Of a stretch of 64,000 nt of DNA, positions 8,827-18,179 are shown in pieces. The position numbers and the translations under genes are program-made. Where the stretch lies: NCBI GenBank assembly GCA_030447665.1, contig JAUJOJ010000007.1, forward strand, positions 72,510-136,509, in the 5' to 3' direction. The DNA is from Allosphingosinicella sp. Its GTDB lineage: Bacteria; Pseudomonadota; Alphaproteobacteria; Sphingomonadales; Sphingomonadaceae. The notes below the pieces were generated by a model. The model worked only from the letters and a program-made list of their open reading frames with translations. It had not been told where the DNA came from and made no database searches. Position 1 is the first letter of the stretch, and every line of letters starts with the position of its first letter.

Positions 8827-9789
8827 ATGCGGCCGCGCCACCCCTGCTCACTGCATGCTTTCGCGCTCTCGGAAGCTGGCCGGAACGCCGAAGCGATCAT
8901 GATCGTCAACCAACTGGCAGCTCAGAACGAGCCCGACGCTTTATTCACGCTGGCCGAGATGAAGTGGCGTGGGGGAATGGTGCCGCAGGACCTCGGCCAG
9001 GCGCGGGAGCTTTACCGGCGGGCAGGCGACACGGGCCATGGGGCAGCGGCGGCGGCTTATACGAACCTTCTCGCAAGCGGCATTGCCGGACCCCGCGACT
9101 GGCCGCAGGCGCTGCCGCGCCTGCGTCAAGAAGCCCTGAACGATCCCCGGCGCCGTCAGGTGCTCGCGATCGTCGAGAAGATGAAGCTGACGCCCGAAGG
9201 CGATCCGCTGTCGCCGCCAAGCGGGGCGAGGCTGAGCGACTCTCCCGAAGTGACGCACCTCCCCCACCTGTTTTCGGCGGCCGAGTGCGACTTCCTCCGC
9301 CAGACCGCCGAACCGCTCTACACGCCCTCCAGCGTCAACGACGCACAGGGTCGCCTCGTTCGCGATCCGATCCGCACGTCCGACGGTGCGACGATCCACT
9401 GGCTGATCGAGGATCCCGCCGTCCACGCCCTCAACCGTCGGTTGGCGGCGGCAAGCGGCACCGCGTTCGAGCAGGGCGAGGCGCTCCAGGTCCTGCGCTA
9501 CCGGCCCGGCCAGCAATATCATCCGCACCTCGATTTCGTCCGGTCGGCGGAGAACCAGCGGATGCTGACCGCGCTGGTCTATCTCAACCACGATTATAAG
9601 GGTGGCGAAACCTGCTTCATCAAGACGGGGCTGAAAGTGAAGGGGCGAAAGGGTGACGCGATCGTCTTCCGCAGTGCGCTGGCGGATCGCCGGCCCGACC
9701 CTCTGTCCGAGCATGCCGGCCTTTCGGTGACGAGCGGCACCAAATTCCTCGCCAGCAGGTGGATACGCGAGCAGCGGTGGGTGCCGTGA
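8827..9789 (+). CDS. Sel1-repeat / prolyl 4-hydroxylase-type 2OG-Fe(II) oxygenase
   Basis: About 320 aa. The N-terminal third has Sel1/TPR-like helical repeats (DALFTLAEMKWRGG, ARELYRRAGDTGHGAAA). The C-terminal 190 residues form a prolyl-4-hydroxylase alpha-type double-stranded beta helix. The iron ligands are visible as HPHLDF (HxD) and the distal histidine in SEHAGLSVTSGTKFLASRW, followed by the lysine that binds 2-oxoglutarate (GTKF). Such proteins hydroxylate proline or other side chains; the substrate is unknown and the Sel1 part probably recruits it. The start is uncertain: ATG at 8827 is preferred, with 8767 and 8899 in frame. It converges on dprA. Confidence 0.85.
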   Translation: MRPRHPCSLHAFALSEAGRNAEAIMIVNQLAAQNEPDALFTLAEMKWRGGMVPQDLGQARELYRRAGDTGHGAAAAAYTNLLASGIAGPRDWPQALPRLRQEALNDPRRRQVLAIVEKMKLTPEGDPLSPPSGARLSDSPEVTHLPHLFSAAECDFLRQTAEPLYTPSSVNDAQGRLVRDPIRTSDGATIHWLIEDPAVHALNRRLAAASGTAFEQGEALQVLRYRPGQQYHPHLDFVRSAENQRMLTALVYLNHDYKGGETCFIKTGLKVKGRKGDAIVFRSALADRRPDPLSEHAGLSVTSGTKFLASRWIREQRWVP

Positions 9790-9816
9790 GGGCGCTGCGG
9801 ACTACATGAAAAGGCT

Positions 9817-10902
9817 CTAGAGAAAGCTGACCTTACCACCTGCGTGGCGCTCCAGGCGGCCCGCAAGTTCCAGCTCGAGAAGCACCGTCTGGACCAGCGC
9901 CGGCGTGATGCCGGACTGGCGGATGATCTCGTCCACCGGCACCGCTGTGGGGCTCAGGAGGCCGATCACCTGACGCCGCTCGGCTTCGCTGGCGTCCGCG
10001 GCCTCGTTGGGCCCGGTATAACCGAGTTTCTTCTGGCCGAGGGACCGGAGGTGGAAGGGCTGGATCGTCTCGAGCACGTCCTCGGCATTTTGGATCAGGA
10101 TCGCGCCGTCGCGGATAAGCGTGTTGCAGCCTTGCGCACGTGGATCGAGCGGGGAGCCGGGCACGGCCATCACGTCGCGCCCGAACTCGGCGGCGTAGCG
10201 GGCGGTGATCAGGGAACCGGAATTGGGTGCGGCCTCCACCACAACCGTGCCCTGCGCCAGCCCGGCGATGATGCGGTTGCGATAGGGGAAGTGGCGCGCC
10301 CGCGGCTCCACCCCCGGCGGCTGCTCGGCGACCAGCAGACCGCGCTCGGAAATGGCGCGCTGCCGCTCCTCGTTCTCGGGCGGGTAGAAGATGTCGATTC
10401 CGCCCGCGATGACCGCGACCGTGCCGGCCTCGAGGGAGCCGTCATGGGCGGCGGTGTCGATGCCGCGGGCGAGCCCTGAGACGATCGTCACGCCTGCCCG
10501 GCCCAGGCCCTGCGCCAGCTGCCGTGCGAAGCGGCAGGCCGCTGCCGAGGCGTTGCGGGCGCCGACCAGGGCGATCGCGGGCTTGGCGAGCAGGCCGAGC
10601 TGCCCCTTCACCACCAATGCCGGCGGTGCGGCTTCAATTTCCGCCAGCAGCGGCGGATAGAGACCCTGGCCGAGGAAAAGGTATTTGGCGCCCAGCTCCT
10701 CCACCCGCTCAACCTCGCGCTCGGCCGCGGCTCGGGAGGCGAGCTTGGGTGCCCGGCCACCGCCGCGCGCCGCGAGATCGGGAATTGCATCGATCGCGGC
10801 AGAAGCGGAGCCGAAACGGGCAAGCAGCTGAAAATAGGTCACCGGCCCGATATTGTCGGAACGGATCAGGCGGAGGCGGGCGAGTTGGTCCTCCGACGCC
10901 AA
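9817..10902 (-). CDS. dprA: DNA-processing protein DprA
   Basis: DprA protects incoming single-stranded DNA during transformation and loads RecA. The Rossmann-like core shows LVGARNASAAACRFARQLA and the signature SGLARGIDTAAHDGSL, then PPENEERQRAISERG and SGSLITARYAAEFGRDVMAVPGSP. A C-terminal winged-helix domain (VDEIIRQSGITPALVQTVLLELELAG) is present, and the N-terminus has a helix-hairpin-like start. 361 aa, normal length. The start is a TTG at 10902 directly after the plsY TGA (10903-10905), with GGAGCGAAGGA upstream. No earlier in-frame start is possible, so plsY and dprA are almost certainly one operon. Confidence 0.94.
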   Translation of the reverse strand: MASEDQLARLRLIRSDNIGPVTYFQLLARFGSASAAIDAIPDLAARGGGRAPKLASRAAAEREVERVEELGAKYLFLGQGLYPPLLAEIEAAPPALVVKGQLGLLAKPAIALVGARNASAAACRFARQLAQGLGRAGVTIVSGLARGIDTAAHDGSLEAGTVAVIAGGIDIFYPPENEERQRAISERGLLVAEQPPGVEPRARHFPYRNRIIAGLAQGTVVVEAAPNSGSLITARYAAEFGRDVMAVPGSPLDPRAQGCNTLIRDGAILIQNAEDVLETIQPFHLRSLGQKKLGYTGPNEAADASEAERRQVIGLLSPTAVPVDEIIRQSGITPALVQTVLLELELAGRLERHAGGKVSFL

Positions 10903-11508
10903 TCAGCCGTCCTTCGCTCCGCCGACGCGAGGCTCGGTGCCGGCGAGCAGCCGCTCGAGATTGGCGCGGTGCTTCCAGAAGATGAGCAGGCCGAAGCCGA
11001 GGTAGAGGATCGCCAGATCGAACCTGCCGAGCGCGGCTGCCGCGACCGGAGCCAGCAGCGCCGCCGACATGCCGGCGACGGAGGAATAGCGGGTGAGCCC
11101 CAGCAGGCCGATCCAGGCCAGTGCATAGGCGATCGAGGAGGGCCAGTGGAGCGCGACCATGATGCCGAAGAAGGTCGCGACGCCCTTGCCGCCCTTGAAG
11201 CCGATCCAGACCGGGTAGAGGTGCCCGAGAAGCGCGCCGACCGCGGCGAGCCCCTCGTTGCCCGGCCAAATTGCCCGGACGATCAGGACCGCGACTGCCC
11301 CTTTGGCGCCGTCCAGCAGCAGGGTGACCGCCGCGAGCCCCTTGCGGCCGGTGCGGAGCACGTTGGTCGCACCGATATTGCCGGAGCCGATCGTCCGCAG
11401 ATCCCCCGCGCCGCCGGCGCGCGTCAGCAGCACGCCGAACGGGATCGATCCCAGAAGATAGCCGAGCAGCAGCGAAAGCAGCGGCCCGGCCAGGATTTCC
11501 AAGTTCAC
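10903..11508 (-). CDS. plsY: Glycerol-3-phosphate acyltransferase PlsY
   Basis: PlsY transfers an acyl group from acyl-phosphate to glycerol-3-phosphate in the inner membrane, the first step of phospholipid synthesis. The three conserved cytosolic motifs are present: LLGSIPFGVLLTR with GSGNIGATNVLRTGRK (motif 1), GHLYPVWIGFKGGKGVATFFG (motif 2) and the C-terminal FGLLIFWKHRANLERLLAGTEPR (motif 3). Five to six hydrophobic segments separate them. 201 aa, usual length. dprA follows on the next base after the stop. Confidence 0.95.
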   Translation of the reverse strand: MNLEILAGPLLSLLLGYLLGSIPFGVLLTRAGGAGDLRTIGSGNIGATNVLRTGRKGLAAVTLLLDGAKGAVAVLIVRAIWPGNEGLAAVGALLGHLYPVWIGFKGGKGVATFFGIMVALHWPSSIAYALAWIGLLGLTRYSSVAGMSAALLAPVAAAALGRFDLAILYLGFGLLIFWKHRANLERLLAGTEPRVGGAKDG

Positions 11509-11618
11509 CGGATCACCCCCCGAAGCGGCTCAGCCTAGCAAATGCGGGCGCCTGCGCAACAATTTGCGTGACGGTGCCGGCGCGCGCTTGTCCCACGCCT
11601 GCCCCACCCAGGACCTTG

Positions 11619-11653
11619 ACCGGATCAGGCTGAATCAGCCTGATCCGTGAATC
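11619..11653. repeat. Palindromic intergenic repeat, family B
   Basis: A near-perfect hairpin: CGGATCAGGCTGA (11621-11633), one base, TCAGCCTGATCCG (11635-11647). It is flanked by CTTGAC and TGAATCAAG, which extend the symmetry. A second copy of the same sequence forms the hairpin at 34723-34759. It lies between plsY and murI and has no T-run, so it is not an obvious terminator. Confidence 0.8.
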
Positions 11654-11676
11654 AAGGTCGTCAGCCATATGGTCAG

Positions 11677-11735
11677 GGCCTGATCCACGCCTTCGGCGGA
11701 AGCGCACAGCGCTTCCACCTCAACCGAACAGGGCC
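11677..11735. repeat. Palindromic intergenic repeat, family A
   Basis: Imperfect dyad with outer arms GGCCTGATC and GAACAGGGCC and the inner hairpin GGAAGCGC-ACA-GCGCTTCC at 11698-11716. Read on the minus strand it contains CGGTTGAGGTGGAAGCGC, identical to the element at 62487-62546. It ends only 12 bases before the murI start, so it occupies the murI leader. Confidence 0.8.
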
Positions 11736-11747
11736 TAAAGCGCCAGC

Positions 11748-12557
11748 ATGCAAAAGGCGCGGCCGCTTCTCGTCTTCGACTCGGGTATCGGCGGGCTGTC
11801 GGTGCTGCGGCCGATCCGCGCGCTCCTGCCGGCGGCACCGATCGTCTATGTCGCCGACAGTGCCGGCTATCCTTACGGCACCAAGAGCGAGAGCGAGATT
11901 GCGGCGCGGGTGCCGGCGCTGCTCGGGCGGCTGGCCGAACGCTTCGACCCGGAGCTGATCGTGATCGCCTGCAACACCGCCTCGACGATCGCGCTCGACC
12001 ATGTCCGCGCCGCGCTCGACGTTCCGATCGTCGGCACCGTGCCGGCCGTCAAGCCCGCCGCCGCGCTTTCGGAAAGCCGTGTCATTGGTGTGCTCGGGAC
12101 CGAGGCCACGGTCCGACAGGCCTATGTCGACCGGCTGGCGGCGGAGTTCGCGCCCGATTGCCTGCTCATCCGCCACGGCTCGGCCGAACTGGTGGATCTC
12201 GCCGAGGCGAAGCTCAGGGGTGAGGCGCAGGATCCGGCCGGCTATTCCCGAATCCTGTCCGGGCTTACCGATCAGCCGCAGGGAGACCAGATCGACACGA
12301 TCGTCCTCGCCTGCACGCATTTCCCGCTGATCGAGCGGGAGCTCGAGGCCGCCTCTCCGCGCCCGATCGCCTTCGTCGACGGGAAGGAAGGAATAGCACG
12401 CCGGACGGCGTGGCTCACCAGGCACATCGACTGGCCCGCCGAGCGGCCGAACGGCATCGCCCTTTTCACGCGCTGGACCGCCCGGCTCGAGCGCTACCGG
12501 CAGGGGTTGGCGGACTATGGTCTTACCCTTATGGAGAGCGCGGGCCGCGCGCCCTAA
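11748..12557 (+). CDS. murI: Glutamate racemase
   Basis: MurI converts L- to D-glutamate for peptidoglycan. The fold starts with [15 protein letters not shown]. The two catalytic cysteines lie in IACNTAST (Cys75) and LACTHFP (Cys189), and [11 protein letters not shown] matches the substrate-binding segment after the first strand. About 269 aa, typical. The ATG at 11748 is the only reasonable start, 12 bases after a palindromic repeat. hemA follows on the same strand after about 70 bases. Confidence 0.95.
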   Translation: MQKARPLLVFDSGIGGLSVLRPIRALLPAAPIVYVADSAGYPYGTKSESEIAARVPALLGRLAERFDPELIVIACNTASTIALDHVRAALDVPIVGTVPAVKPAAALSESRVIGVLGTEATVRQAYVDRLAAEFAPDCLLIRHGSAELVDLAEAKLRGEAQDPAGYSRILSGLTDQPQGDQIDTIVLACTHFPLIERELEAASPRPIAFVDGKEGIARRTAWLTRHIDWPAERPNGIALFTRWTARLERYRQGLADYGLTLMESAGRAP

Positions 12558-12627
12558 TGCGAGTTGTTATCACTGGCGATTCCCGCCCTTTTTTCGATAT
12601 GGGCGGCAGGACCAGCGGGAGCGGATT

Positions 12628-13842
12628 TTGGATTACCAGCGGATTTTTGCGCAGGCGATCGACCGGCTGCATGCCGAGGGGCGCTATCGCGTCTTCATCG
12701 ACATCCTGCGCAACAAGGGCACGTTCCCGAACGCCCGCTGCTTTGCCGGCCATAACGGGCCGAAGCCGATCACGGTCTGGTGCTCGAACGACTATCTCGC
12801 GATGGGCCAGCATCCCAAGGTCGTGGAGGCGATGGAAGAGGCGCTGCATGACGTCGGCGCCGGCTCGGGCGGCACCCGTAACATCGGCGGCAACACCCAC
12901 TATCATATCGAGCTCGAGGCCGAGCTTGCCGATCTTCACGGCAAGGAGGCGGCCCTGCTCTTCACCTCCGGCTATATCTCCAACGAGGCGACCCTTTCGA
13001 CGCTCGGCAAGCTCCTGCCCGGCTGCATCATCTTCTCCGACGAATTGAACCACGCCTCGATGATCGCGGGCATCCGCAGCTCGGGCTGCGAGAAGCGCGT
13101 TTTCCGCCACAACGATCTTGCCCATCTCGAAGAGCTGCTCGCCGAGTCTCCCGCGGATGCGCCCAAGCTGATCGCCTTCGAAAGCGTCTATTCGATGGAC
13201 GGTGACGTCGCCCCGATCGCCGAGATTTGCGGCCTTGCCGATCGCTATCAGGCGATCACTTATCTGGACGAAGTTCACGCCGTCGGCATGTACGGCGCGC
13301 GCGGCGGCGGCATTTCCGAGCGTGACGATGTCGCCCGCCGGGTGACCATCATCGAGGGGACGCTCGGCAAGGCGTTCGGAGTAATGGGCGGCTATATCGC
13401 GGCCGATCGCAACATCGTCGACGTGGTCCGCAGCTACGCTCCGGGGTTCATCTTCACGACCTCGCTGTCGCCCGTCCTCGTTGCCGGTGCGCTGGCGAGC
13501 GTCAAGCATCTGAAGCAGTCGGCCGCCGAACGCGAGGCCCAGCAGGCCAATGCCGCCCGGCTGAAGCGCATCTTCGCCGAGGCGGACCTGCCCGTCCTGC
13601 CGTCGACCACGCACATCGTACCGCTGATGGTCGGCGATCCGGTGAAGGCGAAGCGGATCAGCGATATCCTGCTCGCCGAATACGGCGTCTACGTGCAGCC
13701 GATCAATTATCCCACCGTTCCTCGCGGCACCGAGCGCCTGCGCTTCACCCCGGGCCCGGCCCACAGCGAAGAGATGATGCGCGAGCTCGCCAAGGCCCTG
13801 GTGGAAATTTGGGATCGCCTGGAGATGCGGCTCGCGGCCTGA
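12628..13842 (+). CDS. hemA: 5-Aminolevulinate synthase
   Basis: Condenses glycine and succinyl-CoA to 5-aminolevulinate, the first step of haem synthesis by the C4 (Shemin) route used by Alphaproteobacteria. The PLP lysine is Lys248 in TLGKAFG. The cofactor pocket also shows [10 protein letters not shown] and [10 protein letters not shown], and the glycine-rich loop [15 protein letters not shown] is present. The start is a TTG at 12628, 6 bases after GGGAG, giving 404 aa beginning [12 protein letters not shown], which matches the family length. Upstream in-frame codons run into murI and are not conserved. Confidence 0.95.
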   Translation: MDYQRIFAQAIDRLHAEGRYRVFIDILRNKGTFPNARCFAGHNGPKPITVWCSNDYLAMGQHPKVVEAMEEALHDVGAGSGGTRNIGGNTHYHIELEAELADLHGKEAALLFTSGYISNEATLSTLGKLLPGCIIFSDELNHASMIAGIRSSGCEKRVFRHNDLAHLEELLAESPADAPKLIAFESVYSMDGDVAPIAEICGLADRYQAITYLDEVHAVGMYGARGGGISERDDVARRVTIIEGTLGKAFGVMGGYIAADRNIVDVVRSYAPGFIFTTSLSPVLVAGALASVKHLKQSAAEREAQQANAARLKRIFAEADLPVLPSTTHIVPLMVGDPVKAKRISDILLAEYGVYVQPINYPTVPRGTERLRFTPGPAHSEEMMRELAKALVEIWDRLEMRLAA

Positions 13843-13850
13843 ACGGCCGG

Positions 13851-14411
13851 TCAGTCCAGGATGATAGTGTCGCCAGTCGCGGGCAAAGGAAGCGGCTCGC
13901 CGAAGCGGACGACTTCGCGTCTTCCATAATCGGCGTCGGTCGGCTCGGACATGACATGCACGACGCGCGCATTCACGTCCACGACCCAATATAAGGGAAT
14001 TCCTGCTGCCGCGTAATCGCGCAGCTTACGGCCGAGATCACGATCCAGGCTGGCATCGGCGACTTCGATGCCCAGCAGCACATGATCGGGTCTTAGCACC
14101 TCCTCATCCAGCGCTGCATCCGTTATCACGGCGGCGTCGAAGGCCCGAACTGTATCTGGCCCCAGTAGGACGGTGATCTCCCCGGTGACAGTGACCGGAC
14201 GGAATCGCAGCGCCTCCACCAGCGCTCCCCCGACCCGCATCTGCCCAACGCCATGTGCTGTGTGGGGCGGGTTCATGCGGACGAGCTCGCCATGGTCCAG
14301 TTCCATCTTCATGTCGTCGAAGGCGCCCAGCTCCGCCATGCGCAGGAACTCGGCGGCGCTGAAGCGCGCGGGGACGGCGTCATGCTGAAAGTGCCCGCTC
14401 AAGCGATTCAT
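13851..14411 (-). CDS. Uma2 family (PD-(D/E)XK-fold) protein
   Basis: About 186 aa of the Uma2/DUF820 family, which has a restriction-endonuclease-like fold and no settled role. Family features are the N-terminal FSAAEFLRMAELGAFDD, then ELDHGELVRMNPP, the conserved PDHVLLGIEVADAS (catalytic acidic region) and KLRDYAAAGIPLYWVVDV at the usual lysine position. ATG at 14411 is preferred; an ATG at 14447 and a TTG at 14453 would add 12-14 residues. It is convergent with hemA and isolated from other minus-strand genes. These genes are often scattered and duplicated in genomes. Confidence 0.85.
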   Translation of the reverse strand: MNRLSGHFQHDAVPARFSAAEFLRMAELGAFDDMKMELDHGELVRMNPPHTAHGVGQMRVGGALVEALRFRPVTVTGEITVLLGPDTVRAFDAAVITDAALDEEVLRPDHVLLGIEVADASLDRDLGRKLRDYAAAGIPLYWVVDVNARVVHVMSEPTDADYGRREVVRFGEPLPLPATGDTIILD

Positions 14412-14463
14412 ACCGGTAAAACTATCACAGCGCGGCGAAAGGTTCATCGCCAATCGACAGCCG

Positions 14464-14702
14464 GAACCGCTAGAGCACTTCCCGAAAAAGTGGGAACGGG
14501 TTTTCGGCCGGAATGATCAGGTACGGATGAGCAGGTGCGACCTTCCCCGAAGGTCGCAGCCGCGCCCGGGAGGCGCGGCGGCCGGCTCATCCCCCGGCAA
14601 TCCGAAGCCATGCCGGTGGCATGGCGACCTGATCATCTCCAGACATGATCTGGAGCCTTTCTGATCCGACAAGGCGATTTCGCCTTGTCGAGAAAGGCTC
14701 TA
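14464..14702. repeat. Cluster of nested palindromes
   Basis: The gap before rpiB is filled with dyad symmetries. An outer pair ATGATCAGGT/ACCTGATCAT brackets GATGAGC/GGCTCATC, TGCGACCTT/AAGGTCGCA and short GC hairpins. Beyond this comes CGACAAGGCGA-TT-TCGCCTTGTCG flanked by AGCCTTTCT/AGAAAGGCT. No promoter or open frame is evident. The whole could fold into a branched structure, like a mosaic of REP-type elements. Confidence 0.7.
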
Positions 14703-14747
14703 GGGCTAAAGGCGAGCTGTCACCCCATTTTTTCCGAAGGACAGGCG

Positions 14748-15206
14748 TTGAACCAGCGCATCGCGATCGCTTCCGATCATGCGGCCGTCGAGCTGAAGGC
14801 GGCGCTCGCGGACCACATGCGCGGGCTTGGCCACGATGTGCTCGATCTTGGCCCAGAAGGCGCGGACCCTGTGGATTATCCGGATTTCGGCTATGCCATT
14901 GCCGAGGCGATCGCCTCCGGCCGCGCGAGCCGCGGTGTCGCCATCTGCGGCTCCGGCATCGGTATCTCGATCGCGGTGAACCGTCACCCCGCCGCCCGGG
15001 CCGCGCTCGTGTCCGAGCCGCTCTCCGCCCGCCTTGCCCGGGAGCATAACGACGCCAACGTGATCGCAATGGGCGCACGCCTCATCGGCGTCACCATGGC
15101 CAAGGAATGCCTCGATGCGTTCCTCGCCACGGATTTCGGCGGCGATCGTCACCTGAGGCGCGTCGACAAACTCTCCAATCCAAGCTTCGCGAAGGAACCG
15201 GCATGA
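14748..15206 (+). CDS. rpiB: Ribose-5-phosphate isomerase B
   Basis: RpiB interconverts ribose-5-phosphate and ribulose-5-phosphate. The N-terminus [13 protein letters not shown], the catalytic cysteine (Cys67) in [15 protein letters not shown] and the [12 protein letters not shown] block are family hallmarks. Length is 152 aa. The TTG at 14748 is chosen over upstream codons because GAAGGA lies about 7 bases before it and the homology begins exactly there. It overlaps glyA by 4 bases (ATGA). The rpiB-glyA-nrdR order is common in this bacterial group. Confidence 0.94.
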   Translation: MNQRIAIASDHAAVELKAALADHMRGLGHDVLDLGPEGADPVDYPDFGYAIAEAIASGRASRGVAICGSGIGISIAVNRHPAARAALVSEPLSARLAREHNDANVIAMGARLIGVTMAKECLDAFLATDFGGDRHLRRVDKLSNPSFAKEPA

Positions 15207-16516
15207 GCACACGTCCCGCAAATGATATCGGCGAGGTCCAGCATGCCGGCTTCTTCACCGAGCATCTCCGCAATGCCGACGGCGCCGTTGCCGACGCGGT
15301 CGCCGCCGAGCTCGACCGGCAGCAGAACCAGATCGAGCTGATCGCTTCCGAGAACATCGTTTCCCGGGCCGTGCTGGAGGCGCAAGGCTCCGTTCTCACC
15401 AACAAATATGCGGAAGGCTATCCCGGCCGGCGCTACTATCAGGGCTGCGCGCCCTCCGACGCGGTCGAGACGCTCGCGATCGAGCGGGCCAAGCAGCTGT
15501 TCGGATGCGGCTTCGTCAACGTCCAGCCGCATTCGGGCGCGCAGGCGAACGGCGCAGTGATGCTGGCGCTCACCCAGCCCGGCGACACCATCCTCGGCAT
15601 GTCGCTCGACGCCGGGGGCCACCTTACCCATGGTGCGAAGCCGGCCTTGTCCGGCAAGTGGTTCAACGCCGTCCAATATGGCGTCCGGCGCGAGGATCAC
15701 CGGATCGATTTCGATCAGGTCGAGGCGCTCGCCCGCGAACACAAACCGCGCCTGATCATTGCCGGCGGCTCGGCCTATCCGCGCCACATCGATTTCGCCC
15801 GCTTCCGCGCGGTCGCGGACGAGGTCGGCGCGATCTTCATGGTCGATATGGCGCATTTCGCCGGCCTCGTCGCCGCCGGCGAACACCCCTCCCCGTTCGC
15901 CCACGCCCATGTCGTCACCACCACCACCCACAAGACCTTGCGCGGGCCGCGCGGCGGCATGGTGATGACCGATGACGAAGCCATCGCGAAGAAGATCAAC
16001 TCGGCGGTGTTCCCGGGCCTGCAGGGCGGCCCGCTGATGCATGTGATCGCCGCCAAGGCGGTGGCGTTCGGGGAAGCGCTCCAGCCCGAGTTCAAGACCT
16101 ACGCGAGGGCGGTGATCCAGAACGCCAAGGCTCTCGCGGCCAAGCTCGAGGAGCGCGGTGCGAAGCTTGTCGCAGGCGGTACCGACACCCACCTCGCCTT
16201 GGTCGACCTGGGGCCGCTCGGCATCACCGGCCGGGACGCCGACGAGGCGCTTGAGCGTTCGGCCATCACCTGCAACAAGAATGGCGTTCCGTTCGATCCG
16301 CTCCCCCCGGTCAAGACCAGCGGCATCCGCGTCGGCTCGCCCGCCGGGACCACTCGCGGCTTCGGCGTCCAGGAATTCCGCGATATCGGGGACATGATCG
16401 CCGACGTGCTCGATGGCCTGCGCGCCAACGGACAGGAAGCCAATGGTGCCGTCGAAAAGGGCGTGAAGGCCCGCGTGCGCGAACTCTGCGCCCGTTTCCC
16501 GATCTACCAGGACTGA
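15203..16516 (+). CDS. glyA: Serine hydroxymethyltransferase
   Basis: GlyA moves the serine hydroxymethyl group to tetrahydrofolate, making glycine and 5,10-methylene-THF. The PLP lysine is Lys244 in [14 protein letters not shown]. Also visible are [10 protein letters not shown], the [11 protein letters not shown] tyrosine loop, [12 protein letters not shown] and the C-terminal [15 protein letters not shown]. 437 aa, normal. It starts by a 4-base overlap with rpiB. Glycine made here is the substrate of the gcv operon at 28.4-34.4 kb. Confidence 0.96.
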   Translation: MSTRPANDIGEVQHAGFFTEHLRNADGAVADAVAAELDRQQNQIELIASENIVSRAVLEAQGSVLTNKYAEGYPGRRYYQGCAPSDAVETLAIERAKQLFGCGFVNVQPHSGAQANGAVMLALTQPGDTILGMSLDAGGHLTHGAKPALSGKWFNAVQYGVRREDHRIDFDQVEALAREHKPRLIIAGGSAYPRHIDFARFRAVADEVGAIFMVDMAHFAGLVAAGEHPSPFAHAHVVTTTTHKTLRGPRGGMVMTDDEAIAKKINSAVFPGLQGGPLMHVIAAKAVAFGEALQPEFKTYARAVIQNAKALAAKLEERGAKLVAGGTDTHLALVDLGPLGITGRDADEALERSAITCNKNGVPFDPLPPVKTSGIRVGSPAGTTRGFGVQEFRDIGDMIADVLDGLRANGQEANGAVEKGVKARVRELCARFPIYQD

Positions 16517-16526
16517 GGACTTTCAG

Positions 16527-16679
16527 ATGGCTGAAGAGAATAAGGAACTCGGCAAGAGCATGGCCAAGTGGGCGGCGCTCGGCGCGGTCGTGGCGATCCC
16601 GGTGCCTTTTGTCGGCCCTATCATCGGCGCCGCCGCGGGTGCGGGCTACGCCTACCTCAAGGGGAAGAAGAAGAGCTGA
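16527..16679 (+). CDS. 50-residue glycine-zipper-like small protein
   Basis: A 50-codon gene between glyA and nrdR. It starts ATG at 16527 (MAEENKELGKSMAKW), has one hydrophobic glycine-rich stretch (VAIPVPFVGPIIGAAAGAGY) and ends with a lysine-rich tail (YLKGKKKS). Its TGA (16677-16679) is directly followed by the nrdR ATG, so translation is probably coupled. The layout (acidic head, GxxxG-type hydrophobic middle, basic tail) suggests a small membrane-associated protein. No function is known to me. Confidence 0.75.
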   Translation: MAEENKELGKSMAKWAALGAVVAIPVPFVGPIIGAAAGAGYAYLKGKKKS

Positions 16680-17141
16680 ATGCGCTGCCCCTTCTGTGCC
16701 CATGAAGACAGCCAGGTAAAGGACAGCCGCCCGACGGAGGACGGCTCGTCCATCCGCCGCCGCCGCCAATGCGAGGATTGCGGCGCCCGGTTCACGACGT
16801 TCGAACGGATCCAGCTTCGCGAGCTCACGGTGGTCAAGGCCGGCAATCGGCGCGAACCGTTCGATCGCGGCAAGCTGGAGCGGTCCGTGGCGATCGCCCT
16901 TCGCAAGCGTCCGGTTCCGCCGGAGCGGATCGACAAGCTCCTATCCTCCATCCAGCGACAGCTCGAGACCAGCGGCGAGACCGAAGTGCCCTCCAGCGCG
17001 ATCGGCGAAATGGTCATGAACGGTTTGAGGGCGATCGATCCGGTTGCCTATATCCGCTTCGCCTCGGTCTATAAGGATTTCCGCGAAGCCAAGGATTTCG
17101 AGGATTTCGCCGGCACCGTGAACGAGGCCGCGCGCGAGTGA
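16680..17141 (+). CDS. nrdR: Transcriptional repressor NrdR
   Basis: NrdR represses ribonucleotide reductase genes in response to ATP/dATP. The N-terminal zinc ribbon has four cysteines in two pairs (CPFC, CEDC), and an ATP-cone follows ([28 protein letters not shown]). 153 aa, normal length. It starts on the base after the 50-residue gene's stop and overlaps trmJ by 4 bases, so it lies in the rpiB-glyA-nrdR-trmJ operon. Confidence 0.96.
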   Translation: MRCPFCAHEDSQVKDSRPTEDGSSIRRRRQCEDCGARFTTFERIQLRELTVVKAGNRREPFDRGKLERSVAIALRKRPVPPERIDKLLSSIQRQLETSGETEVPSSAIGEMVMNGLRAIDPVAYIRFASVYKDFREAKDFEDFAGTVNEAARE

Positions 17142-17852
17142 AGCCGCCGGCCATCGTCCTCGTCCGGCCGCAGCTCGGCGAGAATATCGGCAAGGCGGCG
17201 CGGGCGATGCTGAACTTCGGCCTCACCGACCTTCGCCTCGTCACCCCCGGGACGCTGGCCCAATCCCGCCGCCGGCCCCGCCGCGTCGGGCGCCGACATC
17301 GTGCTCGAAAATGCACGGGTGTTCGAAACGGTTGCCGAGGCGGTGGCCGACTGCCCGTTCGTCTACGCCACCACCGTGCGCAAGCGCGGCCTGGTCATAC
17401 CGGTCGTCACGCCCGAAGAAGTCGCAAGGAGATCCGCACCAACAGCGGCGCATCGGCGATCCTTTTTGGAGCCGAGCGTTCGGGTCTCGAGACCGAAGAG
17501 GCTGCCGTCGCGCAAAAGATCGTGACGGTGCCGATCAATCCCGAGTTCCGCTCGCTGAACCTCGCCCAGGCCGTGATCCTCGTCGCTTATGAATGGTCCA
17601 AGCATGGCGATTTGGCGGTTCCCACCGGAGGCGATGCGGAAGAGCCGCGTGCGAGCCAGGAGCAGCTCGAAGGCCTGATCGGCCAATTGGACGAGGCGCT
17701 CGACACGTCGGGCTATTATTTCCCGCCGGACCGGGTTCCCGCCACCCGCCTCACCATGCGGACGATCCTCACCAAGGCCGGCTGGTCGAACCGCGAAATA
17801 CAGGCGCTCGCGGGGAATGCTCCGCGCGCTCGTCAATCCTCGCCAGCGCTAG
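17138..17852 (+). CDS. trmJ: tRNA (cytidine/uridine-2'-O-)-methyltransferase TrmJ, with frameshifts
   Basis: TrmJ is a SPOUT-class enzyme that 2'-O-methylates position 32 of tRNA. The N-terminus [20 protein letters not shown] and the knot motif [32 protein letters not shown] are clear, as is the later [21 protein letters not shown]. Three breaks interrupt it. Near 17260-17280 the protein moves to another frame ([27 protein letters not shown]). Near 17430 it returns. Near 17815 the normal C-terminus ([11 protein letters not shown], stop at 17850-17852) lies in yet another frame. With these joined the length is about 238 aa, as expected. Because every segment is conserved, I favour sequence errors over gene death. 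Confidence 0.85.
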
Positions 17853-17864
17853 ACCTTGGTCGCA

Positions 17865-18179
17865 TCAAGGGCCGCGGATCGCGTCAAACTGCTCAAACTC
17901 ATAGCTGATCGAGCTTTCGACGAGCCGCTCGTAAATCTCTTGGATCGCTTCCAAGGGCGCGCTTTCCTCTGCCGCAACCCGCCGAGCATTCGCAATAACC
18001 TCTGCTTTCCGCCCCTCGTCCCGCACTGCGCTGCGATCCTGCTTGATCCGCGCCGCAGCGTCCATGTAGCGGAACCGCTCCGCCAGCAGAGCGACGATCT
18101 GCTCATCAAGCCGGTCGATGCCGGGCCGGACCTCCGCCATGGTCCGACAATCGGCCGGCTTCATTCTCTTTCCTGTCAT
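17865..18179 (-). CDS. Chorismate mutase (AroQ class)
   Basis: A single-domain, all-helical chorismate mutase of about 100 aa that converts chorismate to prephenate for phenylalanine and tyrosine. Family residues are visible in RPGIDRLDEQIVALLAERF (helix 1 arginine and leucines), AARIKQDRSAVRDEGRKAEV (the IKxxxxxxxxDxxRE-type stretch) and the last helix EIYERLVESSISYE. ATG at 18179 or the in-frame ATG at 18164 could start it. It stands alone on the minus strand, convergent with trmJ. Confidence 0.88.
   Translation of the reverse strand: MTGKRMKPADCRTMAEVRPGIDRLDEQIVALLAERFRYMDAAARIKQDRSAVRDEGRKAEVIANARRVAAEESAPLEAIQEIYERLVESSISYEFEQFDAIRGP

Noticed and set aside
13851..14411. Uma2 gene as part of a restriction or toxin system
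   Set aside because: It stands alone without a methyltransferase, antitoxin or specificity partner nearby, and Uma2 proteins have no established defence role.
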